From Marinifilum sp. D737 (lineage in GTDB: Bacteria > Bacteroidota > Bacteroidia > Bacteroidales > Marinifilaceae): a stretch of 64,000 nt of DNA. Position 1 is the first letter of the stretch. The number at the start of each line of letters is the position of its first letter. Of the stretch, positions 17,503-28,400 are shown piece after piece. The position numbers and the translations under genes are program-made. The stretch lies in NCBI RefSeq assembly GCF_026672275.1, contig NZ_JANQCD010000015.1, positions 1 through 64,000 of the forward strand, in the 5' to 3' direction. The notes beneath the pieces were generated by a model, which was not told the DNA's origin, made no database searches, and saw only the letters and a list, made by a program, of their open reading frames with translations.

Positions 17503-19095
17503 TTAGTCAACATCCCACCATAATTTAGAATAAATTACATCTCCGTTACTTAATGCGTCTGCAGCAACTTTACGGTTTGCACCGTTTAGCGTTTGCTCTT
17601 GTGCAGGGTATCTCATTCTGTAAGGAAGATCAGTTACCTCTTCTACCAATGGAGTAAATACTTTATCTAACCATGTGTCAGCAGTTGGATCATAAACACT
17701 ATATTCTGCAAATGGAGGAATTAATGTTTTAGGATATCCAGTACGACGATAGTTCATCCATGAAGTATGTCCTTGCATATATAAAGCAATATAGTTTTGT
17801 GTTAAAACATTTTCCTCATTTGCTGCAGGAACAGCTGCAAGATAATCTGTAATATCAGCCTCACTTACACCCCATTTTTCCATAGATGCGCGAATACCAG
17901 CTTCGTACCAAGTTTGATCCCATCCATTTAATTCACTTTGAATAAAACAAACTTCAGCATATTCCATCAATGTTTCTGCAAAATCAGGCTTATCGATAAT
18001 ATCAACACCTGGTAAAGATTCAATAGTAAAGGTAGCAGCTTCTGCAGAACTTTCAGAAATGAACATTCCAACATAATCACCATTACTATTTTTCTGTGCA
18101 TACTCATGGATTCTAGGATCAATAATTCCTAAAAACGGATTCGCATTTGCACCAGCAGTTATAGTAGTATGTGTATGATCTACTAAGTTTTCACCTTTTA
18201 GTAAGTTGATGAAACTATGACCTACTGCGAAATCACTTCGGTTAGATACATTCCATGCTCTGTACATACGTGAAGCATTCTTATCTCCACTTTCGTATTT
18301 GAACATAGCGTTATCGCTATTTGCAGCAAAAACACCTGAAGCAATTGCATCTGCAATATGCGTATTTGCCAATGTAGCATTTGCACCTTTAATTTTATTA
18401 GCTATTCTTAAACGAAGTGAGTTTGCAAATACTTTCCACTTTGCAACATCTCCACCAAATACATTATCACCACTGATTCCAGTCTTCGACTCATCTAACT
18501 GGTTCGCTGCAGCTTGAAGTTCCTTTAGGATATCTTCATTAATTTTAGCTTGAGTAGCATAAACAGGACTAATAATAGCTTCAGCATCTCCAAAACCAGA
18601 AACTCTTAACGCTTGGAAATCAGGATCCTCAGTTCCGTATGAATAATAAGGAATATCACCCCAAGTATCAGTCATTAAATTAAAGGTCCAGGCAAGCATG
18701 ATACGACAAATCGCTATTTGATTTTGATTGTCTCCAGATGCCGCAGCAGAAGACATTGTACTTTCATTTTCATTTAAGCGAATTATTTCTCTAAAGTTTT
18801 CAGCTATCTCATAAAGAGTATTTTGAGTTTGTCTCATAGACTCTCTATATACATAACGGTCTTCATCACCATATTCTGATTGTTGCCAATATTGCATTGT
18901 TGCATAGGTAAAACGACCAGAGAACCATGTGTCTTGAGTTGCATCAACAACTCTTTTCATATTGTTATTAAACAATGCTGCTGTAGGTACAGTGGTTGGT
19001 TCGTTAGGATTCTCAAAATAATCCACATCACACGCCACCATGAACAGAATCAGATTGAACGCAAGTAATATTTTAATATTTTTCATTTTCATCAT
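17503..19095 (-). CDS. SusD/RagB-like outer-membrane lipoprotein (SusD_2 type)
   Basis: Surface ligand-binding lipoprotein that works as the lid of its SusC partner. The signal peptide ends in LFMVAC, giving lipid Cys22, followed by DVDYFENPNEPTTVP, typical of the SusD_2-like branch. TPR-rich helices are expected (MLAWTFNLMTDTWGDIPYY, VAKWKVFANSLRLRIANKI). The C-terminal part, QGHTSWMNYRRTGYPKTLIPP, is also typical of this branch. At 530 aa the length is normal. The SusC partner ends 10 bp upstream, so the pair is one operon. No hydrolase or regulator accompanies it, so the ligand is unknown; several members of this branch belong to peptide or metal-related loci. Confidence 0.93.
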   Translation of the reverse strand: MMKMKNIKILLAFNLILFMVACDVDYFENPNEPTTVPTAALFNNNMKRVVDATQDTWFSGRFTYATMQYWQQSEYGDEDRYVYRESMRQTQNTLYEIAENFREIIRLNENESTMSSAAASGDNQNQIAICRIMLAWTFNLMTDTWGDIPYYSYGTEDPDFQALRVSGFGDAEAIISPVYATQAKINEDILKELQAAANQLDESKTGISGDNVFGGDVAKWKVFANSLRLRIANKIKGANATLANTHIADAIASGVFAANSDNAMFKYESGDKNASRMYRAWNVSNRSDFAVGHSFINLLKGENLVDHTHTTITAGANANPFLGIIDPRIHEYAQKNSNGDYVGMFISESSAEAATFTIESLPGVDIIDKPDFAETLMEYAEVCFIQSELNGWDQTWYEAGIRASMEKWGVSEADITDYLAAVPAANEENVLTQNYIALYMQGHTSWMNYRRTGYPKTLIPPFAEYSVYDPTADTWLDKVFTPLVEEVTDLPYRMRYPAQEQTLNGANRKVAADALSNGDVIYSKLWWDVD

Positions 19096-19105
19096 TTTTT
19101 AATGT

Positions 19106-22100
19106 CTAAAAGTTTAATTTCAAGTTAAAACCATAAGATCTGAACATTGGCTGTAAACCTCCTTCTAAACCTTGAACATTACCGGAACCATTTGCAGCCA
19201 TTTCTGGATCGAAACCTTTCTTAGCCAAGCCCCATGTAAATAAATTCTTACCGTACACAGAAATTCTAGCACTATTGAAAATTCCATTAAGGAAACTCTT
19301 TGGAATATTGTAACCAATAGTTACTTCTCTAAGCTTCACATAGTCAGCATCGAATACAGATTGAGCACTTGGGTATCCAAAACCATGATAGTGTCTTGCA
19401 CCCCATCCTGCAGCTGAAACATACTTCTCATTTGCTGCTGTATTAGAAACAGTGTAAGTTCCATCTTCATTCCAAACTACATCACCAGTAACACCGTCAA
19501 GACGAAGACCTCCGCCATCTGCTACTGCATCACGAATTTCATTACCTTTATCATTTACACCTGCTGTTTCCTTATACATACCTGAGTACATACCCCACAT
19601 GTGAGAAAGTGAGTAAAACTTACCACCTTTACGAATATCAATCAAGAAATTCATGTCGAAGTTTTTATAAGAGAAACCGTTACGGATACCTAAAGTAAAA
19701 TCAGGTAATACTGAACCAAGAGGAACAAGATCTGATGTAGACTCATAATAACCATTAGAGCCAATTACTTTATTTCCAGCATCATCATAAAGGAAATCAG
19801 TTCCCCATAACGTACCGTAAGTATCACCTAAACTAGCTCTCAAGAAAACACCACCAAATGGAGCTCTCTGAATATCTAATGATTCCAGGTCATTATATAA
19901 CTTTTCCAGTTTGTTGTTAACCTTAGTATAGTTGAACATTACATTCCACTCAAAATCTTTAGTACGAACTGGAGTAACACCTAATGCAATCTCAATACCT
20001 TTATTTGTCATTTCACCGGCATTAATAAATCTACTTGCGTATCCAGTTGCCTGTGAAAGCTGCAATGGCATAATTTGATCAAAAGTTGTATTGTCAAAAT
20101 AAGTTGCACTTAAATCAATACGATTGTTAAATAAGTTCAAATCAAGTCCAATTTCCTTTGATCTTGTAGTCTCAGACTTTAAATTTTCATTTAATAAATC
20201 ATCTGGAACACCTAGACGTGGTGTGTTCATAAATGCACCATCACCATTGTATTCGTAAGTTTTTTGAACATTATATGGTGCAGTATCATTACCTACTTCT
20301 GCCCAACCTAATCTCAATTTACCCATATTTAACCAGGTAATATCTGGAAGTAATTCTGAGAATACAAAACTACCTGAAATAGAAGGGTAAGAATATTTAT
20401 TCTCAAAACCTGGAAGAGTAGAAGACCAGTCAGTACGATAAGTTGCTTCTAAGAAAAGCATGTTACGATAACCTACTGCAAATTGAGCAAAAACAGAATT
20501 TGTTTGTCTCTCACTTGTGAAATCATTCATTAATGCAGGGTCAACCGAGTTTAATAGGTTGTAAACGCCAGGAACTACAAGACCACCCGATGTTTGCCCA
20601 CGTAATAAATCAAATCTTACATCTCTGCGATTAGCACCAACTAAACCAGATAAATCGAAATCATTAATTTTTTTCGAATAAGATACAATTCCTTCATAGT
20701 TAAATTCACTGTACTCTCTGGCTGCCTCGTAATAAGACGGAGTTGCCTGAGAACCTACTGCAGTTCTCTCGCGAATTGTGAAGTTATAGTAGTCACCATA
20801 AACACTACCTTTAACAAGAAGATTCTCTATAATTTCATAAGAAGCAGATACATTACCATAGAATCTATTTCTCATATCGTCAGAATAGTTCTCATAAGCT
20901 GTCCAATAAGGGTTATCAGCGTACTTAGGATGTGGATCAGTAAATGATTTTCTATTCCATGTAATAGGCTCACCTGTTGAAGTCTTATAGTTCTTCAATC
21001 TCTTATAATCCAATTGTCTTTGTCCCCACTGGAAAAACTTCTGACCTACTGAGTTATCACCATATCCAATTTCCGGACGTCCCATTGCTTCTGTTCTCAC
21101 ATAAGTTATACTACCATTAACTGATAACTTATCGGTAAGATCTGCTCTGGTTGAAACCTTAAAGTCATGTTTCTTTTGTGATGAATTAGGCATGGTACCG
21201 TCAACATCAGTGTATTTATATGCTAAACGTACACCGTAATCTTCACCTGACTTATTGATACCAATTGATGTAGTTGAAGTAACACCTGTTTCCCAAAAGT
21301 CCTCAACGTCATTAGCCGGAGCAACCCAAGGTCTGGTTTCTTTAACTGTTCCATCCTCATTAAAACCATCCCAATGAACAACGTTCACATTAGGATTGTA
21401 TCTTGGTCCCCATGATTCATCAACCTGATATTGTGGATGTAAGTAAGTTTGTCCACCAACAGTAACTGTTGCGAAACCATTTACTCCACCAGCATCATCA
21501 GAAACGATAGAACCTCCACCATATTTTTTCTGCATTTCAGGAATTGTAGCTACTGTTTCGAAGCTCATGCTTTGGCTGAAATCAATAGAAAATCCCTTCT
21601 TCCCTTTGCTACCACTTTTTGTAGTAATCAAGACAACACCATTAGCAGCACGAGAACCATAAAGAGCTGCCGCAGCTCCTTTCAAAACAGAAATATCTTC
21701 GATCTCATCTGCATTGATATCGTTCAACATGTTACCATAGTCAATACCTCCACCACCAGAAGCAGCACCACCAGCATTATAGTTAGAGTTATCCATTGGA
21801 ACTCCGTCTACAATAAATAAAGGTTGATTTTCCTGAGTAATTGAGTTAGCCCCTCTAATAAGAATTCGGCTAGAACCTCCCATATTTCCAGATGAGGCAA
21901 TCTGTACACCTGCTACTCGTCCTGATAATGCACTAACAGCATCGGATTGTTGTATCTGATTCAATTCATCTCCGCCTACTTCTTGTGCAGCATAACCTAA
22001 TGCCTTTTTCTCACGAGTAATACCTAATGCAGTAACAACAACTTCGTCTACTCCAATAGATTCAGTCTCTAAAACCACATCAATTACAGTTTTTTGACCT

Positions 22101-22354
22101 ACTGTAACTTCTTGGGTAACCATACCTACGAAGCTAAACATTAAAACGTCTTCAGGGGATGCTTCTAAGGAATATTTACCGTCAATGTCGGTACTAGCAC
22201 CAATAGTGGTACCTTTAATAACAACAGATACTCCAGGCATGCCTAGACCATCCTCAGCACTGGTAACTGTACCAGAAATCTGTTTGCTTTGCGCATTTAC
22301 TACTTGTAAGCCCATAAAAATAAGACATACAAATAGTCCAATCATTTTTTTCAT
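19106..22354 (-). CDS. SusC/RagA TonB-linked outer-membrane transporter (copy 1)
   Basis: TonB-dependent importer of 1082 aa that forms a complex with the adjacent SusD-like lipoprotein. A signal peptide of about 21 residues ends at VVNAQ. A CarboxypepD_reg-like domain (QISGTVTSAEDGLGMPGVSV) covers about 25-95. The SusC box VVVTALGI is followed by the plug (LIRGANSITQENQPLFIVDG) and the barrel, which ends MFRSYGFNLKLNF. The first ~110 residues nearly match the SusC at 25429-28599, while the rest differs. The start at 22354 is supported by the same promoter and leader in both genes. It begins a two-gene operon with the SusD_2-type gene. Confidence 0.95.
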   Translation of the reverse strand: MKKMIGLFVCLIFMGLQVVNAQSKQISGTVTSAEDGLGMPGVSVVIKGTTIGASTDIDGKYSLEASPEDVLMFSFVGMVTQEVTVGQKTVIDVVLETESIGVDEVVVTALGITREKKALGYAAQEVGGDELNQIQQSDAVSALSGRVAGVQIASSGNMGGSSRILIRGANSITQENQPLFIVDGVPMDNSNYNAGGAASGGGGIDYGNMLNDINADEIEDISVLKGAAAALYGSRAANGVVLITTKSGSKGKKGFSIDFSQSMSFETVATIPEMQKKYGGGSIVSDDAGGVNGFATVTVGGQTYLHPQYQVDESWGPRYNPNVNVVHWDGFNEDGTVKETRPWVAPANDVEDFWETGVTSTTSIGINKSGEDYGVRLAYKYTDVDGTMPNSSQKKHDFKVSTRADLTDKLSVNGSITYVRTEAMGRPEIGYGDNSVGQKFFQWGQRQLDYKRLKNYKTSTGEPITWNRKSFTDPHPKYADNPYWTAYENYSDDMRNRFYGNVSASYEIIENLLVKGSVYGDYYNFTIRERTAVGSQATPSYYEAAREYSEFNYEGIVSYSKKINDFDLSGLVGANRRDVRFDLLRGQTSGGLVVPGVYNLLNSVDPALMNDFTSERQTNSVFAQFAVGYRNMLFLEATYRTDWSSTLPGFENKYSYPSISGSFVFSELLPDITWLNMGKLRLGWAEVGNDTAPYNVQKTYEYNGDGAFMNTPRLGVPDDLLNENLKSETTRSKEIGLDLNLFNNRIDLSATYFDNTTFDQIMPLQLSQATGYASRFINAGEMTNKGIEIALGVTPVRTKDFEWNVMFNYTKVNNKLEKLYNDLESLDIQRAPFGGVFLRASLGDTYGTLWGTDFLYDDAGNKVIGSNGYYESTSDLVPLGSVLPDFTLGIRNGFSYKNFDMNFLIDIRKGGKFYSLSHMWGMYSGMYKETAGVNDKGNEIRDAVADGGGLRLDGVTGDVVWNEDGTYTVSNTAANEKYVSAAGWGARHYHGFGYPSAQSVFDADYVKLREVTIGYNIPKSFLNGIFNSARISVYGKNLFTWGLAKKGFDPEMAANGSGNVQGLEGGLQPMFRSYGFNLKLNF

Positions 22355-22417
22355 AAAAAAACTTTTTAGTTAGTAATTAAGTAAAGATGCAAAATGGTTA
22401 ATGGTAATTCTTGAGGA

Positions 22418-22448
22418 TAAAAATAGCACTTTAATTGGTTTTAACAAA
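22418..22448 (-). promoter_or_regulatory. Promoter of SusC copy 1
   Basis: On the minus strand TTTG (22445-22448), 19 bp, then TATTTTTA (22418-22425). This matches the Bacteroidota primary sigma promoter with one mismatch at the last base of the -7 box. The SusC copy 2 promoter has the same architecture and flanking TGTTAAAATTTGTTAAAA. Confidence 0.75.
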
Positions 22449-22799
22449 TTTTAACACATCTAAACGCATGCATATTCAAACGATTACGTAATAAATTATC
22501 AAACATTTTGTTTAGTTACCATTACTTTTTACTTTGATTATGATTTTATAATAATCGGAATTGTACATTCATTTAAACAATTGATTAAATGAATGTACAA
22601 ATGATCTAATAATAACATCTACTACTAAAAAAAAACGCAGACATATTAACATATGTCACAAGCTATCTATTTTTACAGATTTTTATAAAAAATAATTTCA
22701 TACCCCTTTTTTACTTTAGGTGTTAATGCAAAATTCAAATGAAAAATTTATTTGTATTAGTAATAATTCATAGATTAAAATCAATCATTAAATAAAACG

Positions 22800-22829
22800 A
22801 AAAAGGGCAGATCCAAACGGATCTGCCCC
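22800..22829 (-). terminator. Terminator of the second SusCD-lipoprotein operon
   Basis: A perfect 10-bp stem GGGCAGATCC/GGATCTGCCC with loop AAAC is followed on the minus strand by TTTTTCG. Confidence 0.85.
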
Positions 22830-22895
22830 TATTCATATAACTAAACCTTTAATCTATGTGTTATCCACCACAGCTTAGTTGTTTATTCTTCACAT

Positions 22896-23774
22896 TTATT
22901 CTAAATGTATGTCAGCAGTAAAGACGGTATAGCCTAAGTTATTTGCTCCATAATTACCAGCAATACCTACAGCATCTCCTTCATAATATATGTCATATTC
23001 AATCAACATAGTTGGAGTTGCCTCACAATTAGACCACACACCAGTACCTTTAATTTCATATGTAGATAGTTCTCCATCATACAGAGCGGTATAGATATAT
23101 TGTCTTGGGATACTTATGGTTCCGGCTGCAATATTTACATCCACAACAACAGTTCCTCTTTCTGTTATTGTTTCTTGCCAAAAACCAGGACCGATCATTG
23201 TTTCACTAATACCACTTATTGTAAGTTTACCATCAACAAGTGCTGTTGTAATAGTAGATTGCCAATGAGTACCATCAGTACCACCCCATGATCCTTCAAG
23301 GTCATTAATTCCATTGTCAAGAGGGCAATAGTATATTTGTGTAACCTGACCGCTATAAGTAGGAATTTCCACTTTATATGGATTCGTATAATATTCATCA
23401 GCAAATTCCAGTTCAATATCATAAGCCTGATCAATAACCGAACCTGGACTCAACACAATACTTAATTCAGCAGTATTTTCACCTGCAGCAAAAGATACAT
23501 TAGCAGGAATTGAAAACATGTTCTCTTCATTGGTTATCACTTTAACAGGTACATCTAAAGCAGAAGAGACATCATCACGTTTAATAGTTAATGAAAATGT
23601 ATTGTCTATTGCCAAATAAACTTTTACATCTGTTGGATTTTCGTCAGCAAAGCGAATCGCTTTTGTACCTTCGACACTCGGGCTCGCCTCTACTGTATCC
23701 TCATATTCATCACAGCCTACAAACAACGCTGCAATCAGCAACAAAGCTGTTATATATATATTATTAATTTTCAT
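22896..23774 (-). CDS. SusCD-associated surface lipoprotein with Calx-beta-like domain
   Basis: Lipoprotein of 292 aa with signal peptide and lipobox LFVGC, then DEYEDTVEASPS. Residues about 40-130 look like a Calx-beta/DUF-type immunoglobulin-like domain (FSLTIKRDDVSSALDVPVKV, then FAAGENTAELSIVLSPG). The C-terminal half is Trp/Gly-rich beta sequence (GSWGGTDGTHWQSTI) similar to domains found in SusE/F-like proteins. The frame is open to 23858, but ATG at 23774 begins a proper signal peptide and avoids overlap with the SusD gene, so I use it. It is the third gene of the SusC-SusD-lipoprotein operon, 28 bp after SusD, and probably helps capture ligand at the surface. Confidence 0.8.
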   Translation of the reverse strand: MKINNIYITALLLIAALFVGCDEYEDTVEASPSVEGTKAIRFADENPTDVKVYLAIDNTFSLTIKRDDVSSALDVPVKVITNEENMFSIPANVSFAAGENTAELSIVLSPGSVIDQAYDIELEFADEYYTNPYKVEIPTYSGQVTQIYYCPLDNGINDLEGSWGGTDGTHWQSTITTALVDGKLTISGISETMIGPGFWQETITERGTVVVDVNIAAGTISIPRQYIYTALYDGELSTYEIKGTGVWSNCEATPTMLIEYDIYYEGDAVGIAGNYGANNLGYTVFTADIHLE

Positions 23775-23802
23775 ATGTTTAATTTTAAACTGTAAAACAC
23801 TA

Positions 23803-25410
23803 TTAATCAACATCAGCAACCGGTTCTGGAACTGATGCAGAAGGGTTATTATCAGCATTTGTTAATAAAGAGTTAGCTTCAATTTCCGCTTCTGGTAGTC
23901 TCCATAATAAAATATCGCTTCCTGCAGGAATATGGAAAACCATACTTGCATTAGGATATCCACCACCTCTACGATCAACATCTTTATTTAAACGCATGAT
24001 ATCAAACCAATTCAAACCTTCTCCCCATAATTCGATTCTACGGTGACGATATACTTCATCCTGAATATCAGTACCTGATACAGGACAAACATAACTAGGA
24101 TCTCTATAGTTATTAATAAAGTTCTCAAGTGTTGTTTTACCATCACCTCCACTCATTGCTTCTGCTTCTGCTTTGATCAAATACATCTCTTCAATTCTCA
24201 TTAAAGGAATATCATTTGCATTTGTAGAAGCTCTAAGCTCTTCTTTGTATGGAGCAAATTTCACCTGTGTATAAGCAGGATAATTTTTTTCAGCCATTAC
24301 ATCAGCTTCTTCATCAGTAAGATTATCTGAATTACCATCTCCATCAAGCCACCATCCTTTACGAACATCAGTACTTGCAATGGTATTAAAAAGTGCTTTA
24401 TTGATTTGCTTTCCACCATTGTACCAGCAATAACCATAATTGAAAGAACCCATGTGTGAAATCCAGTTTACAATCCCAGAATTAACAACAGCATCAGTTT
24501 CCGAAATAATAATACCCCACATCCAATTAGATTCATCAACAGTCCAAAAAGCTGGATCACTAGCTTCTTTGATACTTGATGGTGCAGCACCAGATTCAGC
24601 AATTGCACTTGTTGCATCGGCTGCTGCTTCACTATATCTGTGCATGGTCAAATTAATACGTGCACGAAGTCCATAAGCTACAGCCAAATTAATATATCGC
24701 TTATCATCACGTTTAATGCCTTTTCCTTCAGCAATTGTAAACAAATCAATTGCTTTATTAATGTCAGCCAATATCAGATCATATACTTCCTGAACTGTAG
24801 CACGAGGTGCTCCACCGTTATCAGCAATCTCCTTGGCATTTTTTTCGGTAATAATTGGCACACAAGGAGCCGTTTCATGTCCTACATAATTAAACTGAAA
24901 TAATTGAGCCAAATTCCAATAACTAAACGCACGTGCCGCCAAACCCTGAGCAAGATAAAATTGAATAGTTTCATCATCAGTTTCAGGATCTATAGATCCA
25001 ATCACATTATTGGCACCTCTGATCATATAATACATGTCATTCCAAATAATTTGACATTCATTTGAAGTATGTATACGATCCGTATAATCCAAGTCATTTC
25101 CAGACCAATTGTAACCATTATCCTCCTGAACTACATCCATACCATTGGCATCAGAAAACAGCATTACAGATGGATAACCAAAATCATTGTGTCGACTAGC
25201 TCCTAATGCGTCTTCATTAGGTGTCATCTGAGAAAATTGAGCAAATATACCATTAACACCAGCTTGAGCTTTGGAAGGGTCATTTAGAACCACTTCTTCC
25301 TTTTGCTCCGTAGTTACATTATCTCCCTCGGGAATAGTATCCAGGTCTTCACATCCGAAAAAAGCAAACAAAGCGGATGCAATAAACGCATATCTATATA
25401 TTTTTTTCAT
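23803..25410 (-). CDS. SusD/RagB family outer-membrane lipoprotein
   Basis: Ligand-binding lipoprotein partner of the SusC at 25429-28599. The signal peptide ends in LFAFFGC, giving lipid Cys20, followed by EDLDTIPEGDN. The canonical RagB/SusD pattern is visible: YYMIRGANNVIGSIDPETDD, LAARAFSYWNLAQLFQF and PLMRIEEMYLIKAEAEAM near the C-terminal third, then RRIELWGEGLNWFDIMRLNK. At 535 aa the length is normal. It lies 18 bp after the SusC stop and 28 bp before the lipoprotein gene, so all three form one operon. The ligand is unknown because no degradative enzymes adjoin it. Confidence 0.95.
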   Translation of the reverse strand: MKKIYRYAFIASALFAFFGCEDLDTIPEGDNVTTEQKEEVVLNDPSKAQAGVNGIFAQFSQMTPNEDALGASRHNDFGYPSVMLFSDANGMDVVQEDNGYNWSGNDLDYTDRIHTSNECQIIWNDMYYMIRGANNVIGSIDPETDDETIQFYLAQGLAARAFSYWNLAQLFQFNYVGHETAPCVPIITEKNAKEIADNGGAPRATVQEVYDLILADINKAIDLFTIAEGKGIKRDDKRYINLAVAYGLRARINLTMHRYSEAAADATSAIAESGAAPSSIKEASDPAFWTVDESNWMWGIIISETDAVVNSGIVNWISHMGSFNYGYCWYNGGKQINKALFNTIASTDVRKGWWLDGDGNSDNLTDEEADVMAEKNYPAYTQVKFAPYKEELRASTNANDIPLMRIEEMYLIKAEAEAMSGGDGKTTLENFINNYRDPSYVCPVSGTDIQDEVYRHRRIELWGEGLNWFDIMRLNKDVDRRGGGYPNASMVFHIPAGSDILLWRLPEAEIEANSLLTNADNNPSASVPEPVADVD

Positions 25411-25428
25411 ATCTATCCTTTAAAATTG

Positions 25429-28400
25429 TTAAAACGTCAAATTAATACCACCAGAAATTGTTCTAATTGGCGTGTAACGAGCTGTTGAAGCTGCAGTAAA
25501 GCTTTGACGTGGATCTAAACCTTTTCTTTTTGACCATAATGCAACATTATCAGCTGCTAAATAAATACGTACTTTCTCAAGCTTTAGTTGCTGCACCAAT
25601 TCCTGAGGTAATGTATAACCTACAGTAATGTTGTTCAAACTTAAATAATCCGAACTAGTAAGAAATCTAGTTGATGTAGAGTTTGCATATTTATCAATCG
25701 CATTCAAACGAGGAACATCTGTGTTTGTATTCTCAGGAGTCCAGGCATTGTAAATATCTTTGTGCCAGTTTTGACCAGCAGCACTTGATGTACCACCATG
25801 CATTAAGCGACGGTATCCAGAATCATATATTTCACCACCCAACTGATATGAACATTGTACAGAAGCATCAAAACCAAATGCATTGATAGTAGTTCCAAAT
25901 CCTCCATATACTGTTGGTAATAAATCGTCAGAAGCTACCTTATAATCAGTTGCAACAGAATAATCATCTGTTTTTATTCTATTTCCTTCCTCATCTTCTG
26001 CCCAATACAGAGCTTTACCATTGGTTTCATCAACACCGGCATAATCAACCAGGTACATGCGATACATTGATTCACCTTCCTCATAAATTCTTGAACCGTC
26101 AATTAATTGACCACCCAATTCAGGATGCAATTCATTAATTTCATTCTTAAGGAATGTTGCATTGGCACTTGCAGACCATGTTATATCACTATTTTTAAAG
26201 ATTGTATAAGACAAATCAATTTCTAAACCTGAGTTGGTCATAGATCCAATATTCATTGGAATAGAAGTATAACCATTAATAGCAGACATCGGTCTGTAAT
26301 AAAGCATATCACTTGACTTACGACCAAAATACTCAATGGCACCAGACAATTTATTATCGAATAAAGCTAAATCAACACCAATATTATAAGATGTCGATGT
26401 TTCCCATGTTAAATCAGGATTTCCTTTATATGCCAAAGTTGCATCAGAAAAAACACCATCAGAACCTGTAACCTCAAATTGATCCTGCCAAGCATAATAG
26501 TTACCAATAGCATCATTACCTTGCTCTCCGTAAGAACCTTTTAGTTTCAGCATATTAATCCAATCAATAGACTCCATAAATGACTCATTGGAAAGAATCC
26601 AAGCAGCACTAGCAGAGTAGAAGTTACCCCAACGGTTATCTGGATGGAAACGTGAAGATGCATCACGACGGTAAGCTACATTAAAGAAATATGTATCATT
26701 GTATGAATAATTCACTCTACCAAACATACCTTTGGTTGCATATGAATCTTTTGATCCACCACCTCTAAGTTGATCGATAGCGTTGTTTACATAGTAATTT
26801 TCTGGATTATATAAGTTTTGTCCTGAAGCATAAACATACTCCGTTTCATATTCATAACCATCATAACCCGCTGTAATATCAACCTGATGAATATCATTTA
26901 CATCAAACTGATAGTTTGCTACATACTGCTGATTAAACCCTTGAGTTCTTGTTTGCTGATTCCAAGCAGTACCACCATACGAAGCACTTTGTCCCATATA
27001 AGCGTTACCCAAATCATTGTAACGAGTATTGTCAACATTTAAACCATAACGAGCAGTAATGGTTAATCCATCAATTGGAGTAATTTCTGCAAACCATGTA
27101 GTATTTACAATATCCATAAGGTAATCCGTTCTATTGTAAATCAAATCTCCAGCTGGATTTGCAATAGACATAAACGAACGGTCCATATTTGTACTTTCAC
27201 CATCTCCATAATCATAAACTTTACGTCCATTATTGGAAACAATTTGCTTCGTTTCCGGATCACGAACATACATCGGATAAATTGGTGCGATATAGTTAGA
27301 AACAAAGAATGCATTACCACTAGAACTTGTAGATGTTTGTTCTCCAGGGTAATCACTTGTAATCTTATTGATATTTACATTTGCCCCAACTTTTAACCAT
27401 TCTTTTAACTGATGATCTCCTTTAAAACGTCCAGAAAAACGCTCAAAACCAGAACCATCAACTACTCCTTTATCATCCAAATAACCTAAAGAGATATAAT
27501 AAGTACTCTTGTCAGTACCACCAGATATTGCCAAATTATACTCTTGTCTTGTTTTATTTTTAAATGTTTCATCAGCCCAATCGTCAGGAGTATAATAATA
27601 CTCACCATCACTATAGCCTAATGTTGCATTAGGATTTAATTTACCATTAGTACCAATTAACAACTCCTTATCAGGAACAGTATACACCTGGTAACCAAGA
27701 CCTCCATCAGTATCAGTAACAATTGTAGAATTTGCATAAGCATTTGCTGCTTCTGGCGATAATCCTAAATTATAAATACCTGCATTATAAATGGCCTTGT
27801 ATGCAGTTTCCATGTAATTCTGTGGGCTGGTCATTACATCATAATTCTCAATTGCGCGAGAATTCACACCGACCTTCATGTCAAAATTTATTTTTGTCTT
27901 TCCAGCCTTAGCCTTTTTGGTTGTAATCATGATGATACCATTAGCACCACGAGCACCATACAAAGCTGTAGAAGCAGCATCTTTCAATACTGTCATCGAT
28001 TCAATATCAGTTGAACTGATAGAAGATAGGTCTCCATCAAAAGGAATACCATCAACAACGTATAATGGATTTGATCCTGCGTTAATGGAGCCAACACCAC
28101 GAATTCTAACAGTAGCTTCCGCACCTGGCTGACCATTATTGCTTAAAACCTGAACACCAGCAACAGAACCTGACAATGCCTGAGAAACATTTGACACTTG
28201 ACGCTTTTCAAGAACTTCCGCGTCCATTACGGCTGCAGATCCTGTAAAAGCTCCTTTTGTTGATGTACCATAAGCGGTTACAATAACTTCATCCATACCA
28301 ATGGACTCAGATTCCAAAACAACATTAATTACAGTTTGATCTCCCACTGTAATTTCTTGGGTAACCATTCCTACAAAACTAAACATCAAAACATCCGATG

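Larger units (their letters stand above)
22355..22895. other. Intergenic region between two SusCD operons
   Basis: It holds the conserved SusC leader (about 22355-22411), the promoter (22418-22448) and the terminator of the upstream operon (22800-22829). The remaining AT-rich part, about 22450-22800, shows no gene or RNA that I can recognise. Confidence 0.6.

Noticed and set aside
23775-23858. Longer N-terminus of the SusCD-associated lipoprotein
   Set aside because: It would overlap the SusD gene and bury the signal peptide and lipobox that begin at the ATG at 23774.
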